A stretch of 6,922 nt of DNA, taken from positions 1-6,922 of the forward strand of contig JAGODN010000134.1 of the NCBI GenBank assembly GCA_017998195.1, given 5' to 3'. The position numbers were made by a program, and so were the translations under genes. Below the pieces are notes generated by a model. The model saw only the letters and a program-made list of their open reading frames with translations, was not told the origin of the DNA and made no database searches. Origin of the DNA: Desulfobulbus sp. GTDB taxonomy: Bacteria; Desulfobacterota; Desulfobulbia; Desulfobulbales; Desulfobulbaceae. Below, one piece after another: positions 1-6,922 of the stretch (positions within the stretch are counted from its first letter, which is position 1; every line of letters starts with the position of its first letter).

Positions 1-2060
1 TGACGGCGAATTCGGAGTGATCAGGGTGTTCGCCGAAGGCGAGCGCGCCGCCCTGTGCGGCCAGGGGCAGCTGTTCGCACCGGTCGCGGAGACGGCGAAG
101 GCCGCCGGCAAACGACAACGCATCGGCCTGGCCGGCGCCCGGGCGGCGGTGACCGTCTCTCCGGTGGAGCGGACGCTCAACGCCGAGCAGCAGCGGGCGG
201 TTGCCAGCACGGCCGCGCGCATCCTCGTCCAGGCCGGACCCGGCACCGGCAAAACCCACACCCTGGTCAGCCGGGTAGAGCGGCTGGCCGCGGTGGCGGA
301 CCGGCCCTGCACGGTGATCACCTTCACCAACAAGGCGGCGGCCGAGGTGCGCGCGCGGCTGCAGAGCGTGACCGGTGCCGAGCGGGTGCGGGTGGCCACC
401 TTCCACGGCTATTGCCTCGCCCAACTGCGCCGGGAGACACCGGAGTTGCGCGTGGCCGGGCCGGAGGAGCGCGCCGGCCTGCTCGACGAGCTGTTTCCCG
501 ATTGCTCCGCCCGCGAGCGGGACGAGTTCTCCGCTGCCCTCAGCCGGGCCTTTCGCGCCGGCGCCGCGCCGGCGGATCCGCCCGAGCTGGCCCGGTACCC
601 CGAGCTGCTCGCCGAGCGGGCGCAGATCGACCTCGAGGCGGTGGTGGGGCGCACGGTGCAGGTCCTGGAACAGGGTGGACCAGCGGCCGAGGCCATGCGC
701 AGGGCCACCGGACACCTGTTCGTGGACGAATTCCAGGACGTGAACCAGGCTCAGTACCGGCTGGTGGCGCTCCTCGCCGCCACCTCGACGGTGTTCGCCA
801 TCGGCGACCCGGACCAGGCCATCTACGGCTTCCGCGGCTCGGACCCGCGCTGGTTTGCCGCCTTTATCGACGAGTTCGCCCCCGAGACCCACCAGCTGGT
901 GCGCAACTACCGCAGCGGTACAGCCATCGTTGCCGCGGCCGGGGCGGTGATCGCCGCAAACCCGCATCCCCGGCCGATGGCGCCCATGCGGGCGGAGAGC
1001 GCCCGGCCGGGCGCGATCCACGTGCAGCGCTGCGCCAGCCCCGAGCACGAGGCCGCATGGATCGCCGACCAGATCGAGGCCCAGCTGGGCGGCATCTCGC
1101 ACCGCAGCCTGGAGCGGCTCGACCAGGGGGCCACGGCCCGGGTCTCGTTTGCCGACATCGGCGTGCTCTACCGCACCGCGCGCCAGGGCGAAACCATTGC
1201 CGCCGCCCTCGCCGGCCGCTCCATCCCGTTTCAGCTGGTGGACCTGGAGGCCTGCTACACCCGCGGCGACTGCCGGCCGCTCTACCTGTGGCTGCTGCTG
1301 CTCGCCGGCCTGGCCAGCGACGACGAGCAGCTGGCCCTGCTCGGCCGCTGTGCCGGGGTCGGCCGCCATTCCCTGCGACTCCTCCGCCGGCGGCTGCGGG
1401 CGATTCCGCCGGTCGCGGCCAGCCCCTTTGTCGGTGACCGCCTCGGGCCGGCGGACGGCCCGGTGGGCGCGGCCCTGCACCGGTTCCGCAGCCTCTACGA
1501 CCGGCTGCGCGCCCTGGCCGCGGACCAGCCGGTGGAGCAGGTGCTGCTGGCGCTCGCCCACGAGTACCACCTCGACCCGCAGCAGCCGGACCTGGTCCGC
1601 CTGCGCCAGTTGTCCCTCACCTTCGGCAATGATCTGCCCGCCTGCGCCGCCCACCTGCAGACCTTCAGCGATTCGGTCCTTTATGATGCGCGCGCCGAGG
1701 CGGTGACCCTGTCCACCCTGCACGCGGCCAAGGGGCTCGAGTTCCCGCTGGTGTGCATCGCCGGTGCGGAGGCGGGGCTGCTGCCGCTTGCCCCGCGCCG
1801 GCCGCTTACCACCGAGGCCGAACGCGCCCACCTGGAGGAGGAGCGCCGCCTCTTCTACGTGGGCCTGACCCGGGCGATCGCCACCCTCTGCGTGAGCTGG
1901 GCGGCCAGCCGCGCCGTCCCGGGCGAGCCGATGGCCGAGCGGCAGCCGTCGCCCTTTCTCGCCGACATCCCGGCGCCTCTGGTCACGGCCCCGCCCGCGG
2001 TCCGCCTTGCCGCGGCCAAACCACGGCCGGTTCGGCGCCAGCTGTCCCTGTTCCCCGGCC

Positions 2061-2068
<8 letters not shown>
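1..2068 (+). CDS. UvrD/PcrA-type superfamily 1 DNA helicase, C-terminal part of a probable larger fusion protein (5' end outside window)
   Basis: This is an ATP-driven 3'-5' DNA helicase of the UvrD/PcrA/Rep family, acting on chromosomal DNA in repair or replication restart. Counting from the GTG at base 17, visible motifs are the Q motif LNAEQQRAV (54-62), Walker A GPGTGKT (74-80), Ia TFTNKAAAEVR (102-112), DEFQD Walker B (237-241), motif III GDPDQAIYGFRG (263-274), NYRS motif IV (297-300), motif V TLHAAKGLEF (567-576) and motif VI YVGLTRA (614-620). All key residues are present, so it should be active. The reading frame (from base 2) is open to the left edge, the GTG at 17 lacks a good ribosome site, and about 50 residues precede the Q motif. 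The true start is therefore probably upstream. The leading residues DGEFGVIRVF resemble the end of an EndoQ/PHP-type nuclease region, a fusion I recall for this helicase class; that part is inference. The protein ends in a clamp-binding motif. Confidence 0.9.
2039..2053 (+). other. Sliding-clamp (beta, DnaN) binding motif QLSLF at the helicase C-terminus
   Basis: Codons 675-679 (counted from base 17) encode QLSLF, followed only by PGHD and the stop. This matches exactly the known bacterial beta-clamp-binding consensus QL(S/D)LF. It sits at the end of an Ala/Pro/Arg-rich, probably disordered tail, which is where such peptides usually lie in polymerases and repair enzymes. Clamp binding in this protein is inferred, not shown. 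Confidence 0.75.
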
Positions 2069-3759
<1,691 letters not shown>

Positions 3760-3767
<8 letters not shown>

Positions 3768-3787
3768 TGCGCCCGGTCCCCTACAAT
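3760..3787 (+). promoter_or_regulatory. Sigma70-like promoter for the diguanylate cyclase gene
   Basis: TTGATT (3760-3765) and TACAAT (3782-3787) are separated by 16 bases and match the -35 and -10 consensus at four and five of six positions. They lie in the only AT-rich patch of the short intergenic gap, and the -35 overlaps the kinase stop codon. Transcription would start near 3794, leaving a leader of roughly 66 bases. If real, the cyclase can be expressed independently of the kinase. This is prediction from sequence only. Confidence 0.45.
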
Positions 3788-3859
3788 GAACAAAAGCCGT
3801 TTTGCCGGCGATCGCGGCTCGAACCGGCTGCCCCTCTCTCCCTCCACTGATCCGGCGCC
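3768..3859. other. Short intergenic leader between kinase and cyclase genes
   Basis: This 92-base gap contains the -10 element described separately and a presumed untranslated leader. It has a GCGATCGC palindrome (3808-3815) and short GC-rich inverted repeats (for example GCCGG/CCGGC), but no poly-T run and no convincing terminator for the kinase gene. It is too short for a known c-di-GMP riboswitch upstream of the cyclase. Confidence 0.5.
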
Positions 3860-5197
3860 ATGACCGTTTCCCTGTTCTCCGGGATCATCCCGGCCATCCT
3901 GATCGTCGACGACGACGAGGTCATGCGCATGCTCCTGCGCCAGTTCCTCGAGGGCGAGGGCTACGCGGTCACCGAGGCCGAGGACGGCCAGGCGGCCCTG
4001 GAACGGCTGGCCGAGCGGTCGTACGACCTGGTCATCCTCGACATCGCCATGCCCGGTATCGACGGGCCGGGCGTGTGCGCGCACATCTGCTCGTCCATGG
4101 TGGACGCGCCGCCGGTGCTCATGGTCACCGCCCTGGACGACGAAAAGAGCATCGAGCGCTCCTACTACGCCGGCGCGGTGGACTACATCCGCAAGCCGCT
4201 GCGCTGGCCGGTGCTGAAAAACCGCATCCGCTACATTCTCGGCGCCCGGCGGGCCAAGCAGGAACTCGAACTGCTCTCGAAGAACTACGAGATGATCCTC
4301 GACGCAGCGGCCAACGGCATCTGCGGGGTGGATGGGCAGGGGCGGATCAGCTACATCAATCCGGCGGCCCTGAAGATGCTGGGGTACTCCAGTGACGAGG
4401 TGCGGGGGCGCAGCTACCGCGAGGTGTTCCGCCTGTCCATGCCCGGCAGCGACGCCTTTACCGAGGACTGCTGCCCCTTTTTCACCGAGGGCAGGGAAAA
4501 CCTGGTCGCCCGGTTCGACGAGGCGCGGATGCAGCGCCAGGACGGCACCATCTTTCCGGTGGATTTCCGCTCCACCCCGATCCGCCAGGGGGGACGGCCG
4601 GGTGGCGGGGTGCTCGTCTTCCAGGATGTGACCGAGCGCCAGGAGGCGGCGGAACTCATCCGCTACATGGCCAACCACGACCCGCTCACCAACCTGCCCA
4701 ACCGCAACTACTTCCGCCGCCGCCTGCCCCAGGCCATCTCGCTGGCCAAACGCTACGGCCGCATCCTCTGCCTGCTGTTCATCGACCTCGACCGGTTCAA
4801 GCCGATCAACGACCAGTTCGGCCACGGGGTGGGCGACATCGTGCTCATGCAGGTGGCCGAGCGGCTGCGCCACAGCCTGCGCACCTCGGATTCGGTCTGC
4901 CGGCTGGGTGGCGACGAGTTCGTCATCCTCCTGGAAAGCACGGACACCATCGACGGCGCCACCCTGGTCGCGCAGAAGGCCATCGATTCACTCAACGAAC
5001 CCATCGAGGCGGGCGACCACGTCTGCTTCATCGGCGCCAGCATCGGCATCTCGGTCTACCCCGTCGACTGCGAGGACGCCGAGACCATGCTCCGCCACGC
5101 TGACATCGCCATGTACGAGGCCAAGAAGAAAGGCCGCAACTGCTGGCACCTCCACGACGCCGGGGCGGCTACTGGCCCTGGGCGATCGTCCGGATGA
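3860..5197 (+). CDS. Response regulator diguanylate cyclase, REC-PAS-GGDEF
   Basis: A 445-residue cytoplasmic protein that probably makes cyclic di-GMP from two GTP under control of phosphorylation. The receiver domain (about 11-128) has acidic D17-D19, phosphoacceptor D61 in DIAMPG, T90 and K112 in RKP. A PAS domain follows a short helical linker (about 140-262) and carries a CCPFF stretch (204-208) like the Cys-Pro motif of many PAS domains; no ligand can be deduced. The GGDEF domain (about 270-435) begins with HDPLTNLPNR. It has the metal-binding D309, N317/D318, and an intact GGDEF signature (350-354). RTSD (341-344) lies five residues before it, matching the RxxD product-inhibition site. 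No EAL domain follows. The ATG at 3860 is the first possible start because an in-frame TGA lies at 3848-3850; no clear Shine-Dalgarno precedes it. The hybrid kinase upstream is a natural phosphodonor candidate. The last codons run antisense into the CBS gene. Confidence 0.93.
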   Translation: MTVSLFSGIIPAILIVDDDEVMRMLLRQFLEGEGYAVTEAEDGQAALERLAERSYDLVILDIAMPGIDGPGVCAHICSSMVDAPPVLMVTALDDEKSIERSYYAGAVDYIRKPLRWPVLKNRIRYILGARRAKQELELLSKNYEMILDAAANGICGVDGQGRISYINPAALKMLGYSSDEVRGRSYREVFRLSMPGSDAFTEDCCPFFTEGRENLVARFDEARMQRQDGTIFPVDFRSTPIRQGGRPGGGVLVFQDVTERQEAAELIRYMANHDPLTNLPNRNYFRRRLPQAISLAKRYGRILCLLFIDLDRFKPINDQFGHGVGDIVLMQVAERLRHSLRTSDSVCRLGGDEFVILLESTDTIDGATLVAQKAIDSLNEPIEAGDHVCFIGASIGISVYPVDCEDAETMLRHADIAMYEAKKKGRNCWHLHDAGAATGPGRSSG

Positions 5198-5624
5198 TAT
5201 CGGACTTGCCGATCACCCCCACCAACTGACCCCCGGCCATCACCGGCAGGGTGTGCACCTTCTTTTCCGCCATGAGCGTCGCCAGTTCCTCCAGGCCGGT
5301 TTCCGGGCTGACACTGACCAGGTCGTGCGAGCAGATGTCGCCGACCCGGGCGCCGGCGATCTTTTTCAGTTCCTTCTCCGTTTTCCCCGGACTTTCCAGA
5401 AAGATGAAGGCATCGAGGATGGCCACCGCGGTGGGCAGATGGACCTTCTTGTTCTGAAAGATGAGGTCGCTTTCCGTGACCACGCCGATCACCCGGCCGG
5501 CCGCGTCGACCACCGGTGCGCCGCTGATCTTTTTGGTGAGAAAAAGCGTCGCCAGTTCGCGGACGGTGGCGTCCTCGCCAACCGTGATCACCTCACGGGT
5601 CATGATGTCCTGGGCTGTGAGCAT
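5169..5624 (-). CDS. Two-CBS-domain protein, probable adenine-nucleotide sensor
   Basis: A 151-residue cytoplasmic protein made of a tandem CBS pair (Bateman module) and nothing else. CBS1 spans about 1-56 (DIMTREVITV, then GVVTESDLI); CBS2 spans about 93-148 (VGDICSHDLVSV, then GVIGKSDII). A charged, mostly helical insert lies between them (about 57-92). Such stand-alone proteins commonly bind AMP, ADP, ATP or related ligands and control partner proteins; no partner domain is present here. The ribose-contact motif (S/T)xxD is intact in CBS1 (T50, D53), but CBS2 has Gly139 at the Ser/Thr position while keeping D142. One ligand site may thus be altered. The ATG at 5624 has a good Shine-Dalgarno AGGAG five bases upstream, and residue 1 fits the CBS1 boundary, so an in-frame longer version starting near 5972 is rejected. 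The gene overlaps the end of nnr by 25 bases, and its 3' end overlaps the convergent cyclase gene. Its exact role is unknown. Confidence 0.9.
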   Translation of the reverse strand: MLTAQDIMTREVITVGEDATVRELATLFLTKKISGAPVVDAAGRVIGVVTESDLIFQNKKVHLPTAVAILDAFIFLESPGKTEKELKKIAGARVGDICSHDLVSVSPETGLEELATLMAEKKVHTLPVMAGGQLVGVIGKSDIIRTIAQGQ

Positions 5625-6922
5625 GGGGTCTCCTGTGCTGGTGTTGAAAGGGTACAGTGGCCGATGACCTCGGGCAGCATCCGGGCCACCTCGGAGGCGG
5701 TGTAGCCGTAGGGGCGGGTCCGGGCGAGGCGGTCCGCGGCGAGGCCGTGCAGGTAGACGCCCAGGCAGGCCGCGTTCCAGGGCGAATACCCCTGGGCGAG
5801 CAGGCCGGCGATGACGCCGGAAAGCACGTCGCCCATGCCGCCGGTGCCCATGCCCGGGTTGCCGCTGGTGTTGATCGCCCACCCCCCCTGAACCGAGGCG
5901 ACCACCGTGCCGGCGCCCTTGAGCACGGTGACGAGCGGCGGCAGCCCCTCTGCGGCCAGATCGTTCAGCCACTGGGCCGCGGCCAGCCGGTCGGCCTGGA
6001 CTGCGGCCACGCTCGTGCCGAGCATCCGCGCCATCTCACCGGGGTGCGGGGTGAACACCCGCGGCCCGGCCGGGCGGCGGATCGCCTCCGGATGGGCGGC
6101 GAGGATATTGAGGGCATCGGCGTCCACCACCTGGGGCAGCGGGTTTTCCGTGTACAGGCGGACCACCAGCTCGGCCGTGGCCGGCTCCGTGCCCAGGCCG
6201 GGACCGAGCACCAGGCAGTGCTTGCCCTCGGCGGCGGCCTGGATGAGGTCGTAATCCTCCACTGACAGCCAGCGGCTCGAGGCGGGCAGGGCGATGGACA
6301 TGGTCTCGGCGCTGGCCGCCTCGAACACCGGGTTCAGGTCGCGGGGCACGACGAAGCTCACCAGGCCGGTGCCGCAACGCAGGGCCCCCTGGCCGCAGAG
6401 CAGGGCCGCGCCGGTCTTGCCCTCGGAGCCGGCGACGATGAGCAGGTGGCCGTTGGTGCCCTTGTGTACGTCCTTGCGGCGCGGGTCGAGCAGGTCGGCC
6501 GTGGTGTGGTCGAGGATCGAGCCGCGCAGGCCGGCGCGGGCCACCAACTTGGCCGGGATGCCGATGTCGACCCGTTCCACCCGGCCGACCAGGGGACCGC
6601 CGTGGTGGTAGTGGCCGGGCTTGGGCTGACCGTAGGTCACGCTCAGGTCGGCCTGCACCGCTGCGCCGAGCACCGCGCCGGTATCGCTGTGGAGGCCCGA
6701 GGGCAGGTCCACCGCCACCACCGGCAGGCTGTTGGTCGTGCGCAGGCTTTTCAGGCAGTTGATGGCGTCCTGGAAATGGCCCTCCACCGGCCGAGTCAGG
6801 CCGGTGCCGAAGATGGCGTCCACCAGGCAGTGCACCGGGTGCATGCGGTTGAGGGTGAGCACCGTGTCGAGCAGGGCGGGCATCTTGCCCGGCTGGTCGA
6901 ACACCTGGCAGGGCAGGCGGAG
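5600..6922 (-). CDS. nnr: Bifunctional NAD(P)HX epimerase / ADP-dependent NAD(P)HX dehydratase (Nnr, YjeF family), N-terminus outside window
   Basis: This metabolite-repair enzyme acts on damaged hydrated NADH and NADPH. The N-terminal domain epimerises R- to S-NAD(P)HX; the C-terminal, ribokinase-like domain dehydrates S-NAD(P)HX back to NAD(P)H using ADP. The frame is open through the right edge, so the first part of the epimerase domain is missing. Counted from the GTG at 6904, the remaining epimerase part shows DAIFGTGL (29-36), VAVDLPSGL (63-71) and ADLSVTYGQPKPG (85-97). The dehydratase domain is complete: GTNGHLLIVAGS (149-160), LGPGLG (233-238), VVDADALNIL (259-268), FTPHPGEM (284-291), VLKGAGTVV (327-335) and GTGGMGDVLSG (353-363), with likely catalytic D359. 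The two-domain form is the common bacterial arrangement (YjeF in E. coli). The C-terminal tail after about residue 415 is poorly conserved in appearance and overlaps the start of the CBS gene by 25 bases, implying one transcript. Confidence 0.95.
   Translation of the reverse strand, partial: LRLPCQVFDQPGKMPALLDTVLTLNRMHPVHCLVDAIFGTGLTRPVEGHFQDAINCLKSLRTTNSLPVVAVDLPSGLHSDTGAVLGAAVQADLSVTYGQPKPGHYHHGGPLVGRVERVDIGIPAKLVARAGLRGSILDHTTADLLDPRRKDVHKGTNGHLLIVAGSEGKTGAALLCGQGALRCGTGLVSFVVPRDLNPVFEAASAETMSIALPASSRWLSVEDYDLIQAAAEGKHCLVLGPGLGTEPATAELVVRLYTENPLPQVVDADALNILAAHPEAIRRPAGPRVFTPHPGEMARMLGTSVAAVQADRLAAAQWLNDLAAEGLPPLVTVLKGAGTVVASVQGGWAINTSGNPGMGTGGMGDVLSGVIAGLLAQGYSPWNAACLGVYLHGLAADRLARTRPYGYTASEVARMLPEVIGHCTLSTPAQETPCSQPRTS
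5630..5634 (-). promoter_or_regulatory. Shine-Dalgarno site of the CBS gene, inside nnr
   Basis: On the minus strand AGGAG is followed by five bases (ACCCC) and the ATG at 5624. It decides the start of the CBS gene and lies within the last codons of nnr, so ribosomes finishing nnr pass over it. That is the usual arrangement for translational coupling. Confidence 0.75.

Noticed and set aside
17..19. GTG at 17 as the true start of the helicase
   Set aside because: No proper ribosome site, the frame is open upstream, and the preceding codons read like continuing protein.
55..1437. 460-codon alternative frame inside the helicase gene
   Set aside because: Product is dominated by Arg, Gly, Pro and Ala with no motifs; the helicase frame carries all SF1 motifs.
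1607..1621. QLSLT within the helicase as another clamp-binding motif
   Set aside because: It lacks the final Phe and lies inside the folded helicase core rather than in a flexible tail.
3808..3815. GCGATCGC palindrome as a regulatory or HIP1-type element
   Set aside because: A single copy in a G+C-rich background is easily chance; no second copy or spacing pattern supports a binding site.
3794..3859. c-di-GMP riboswitch in the leader of the cyclase gene
   Set aside because: The leader is too short, and I see no conserved GEMM-like pairing or expression platform.
5188..5205. Inverted repeat GTCCG/CGGAC as a terminator between the convergent genes
   Set aside because: Only a five-base stem, no following T-run, and it lies within coding sequence.
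5625..5972. N-terminal extension of the CBS protein to base 5972
   Set aside because: The extension is an Arg/Gly-rich shadow of nnr; the ATG at 5624 has a strong Shine-Dalgarno and matches the start of the first CBS domain.

Overview
This window is a G+C-rich bacterial chromosomal segment, densely packed with genes. It holds five protein genes, two of them cut by the window edges. Gene content and base composition (multidomain signalling proteins, a bifunctional Nnr followed by a small CBS protein, and a UvrD-type helicase that seems fused to an upstream domain) suggest a free-living proteobacterial or Desulfobacterota-like organism. That placement is inference and cannot be fixed from this sequence alone. 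There are no tRNA, rRNA, CRISPR, transposon or phage features.

Layout, left to right. (1) Bases 1-2068, plus strand: the C-terminal part of a superfamily 1 (UvrD/PcrA/Rep) DNA helicase. The frame is open to the left edge, and the residues before the helicase core look like the end of another domain, possibly an EndoQ/PHP-type nuclease. Its last residues form a textbook sliding-clamp-binding peptide, QLSLF. (2) Bases 2061-3767, plus: a soluble hybrid histidine kinase (HisKA-HATPase-REC-HPt) without a recognisable sensor domain, overlapping the helicase by 8 bases. (3) Bases 3860-5197, plus: a response regulator with REC-PAS-GGDEF architecture, a likely diguanylate cyclase with an intact active site and inhibitory site. 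The 92-base gap before it is the only real intergenic space and carries a sigma70-like promoter. (4) Bases 5169-5624, minus: a 151-residue protein made of two CBS domains. (5) Bases 5600-6922, minus: a bifunctional NAD(P)HX epimerase/dehydratase (Nnr), cut at its N-terminus by the right edge.

How the genes work together. The kinase and the diguanylate cyclase form a plausible phosphorelay: His, then Asp and His in the hybrid kinase, then Asp61 of the cyclase receiver, with c-di-GMP as output. This rests on domain logic and adjacency only. On the opposite strand, nnr and the CBS gene overlap by 25 bases and are probably co-transcribed and translationally coupled, pairing an ADP-dependent metabolite-repair enzyme with a probable adenine-nucleotide sensor. 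The two strands converge with a 29-base tail-to-tail overlap and no visible terminator.

Most of the window is ordinary housekeeping and signalling. The strongest candidate for something less described is the left-edge protein: a helicase with a perfect C-terminal clamp-binding motif, a second degenerate one near its fusion junction, and an apparent upstream catalytic domain lying just outside the window.
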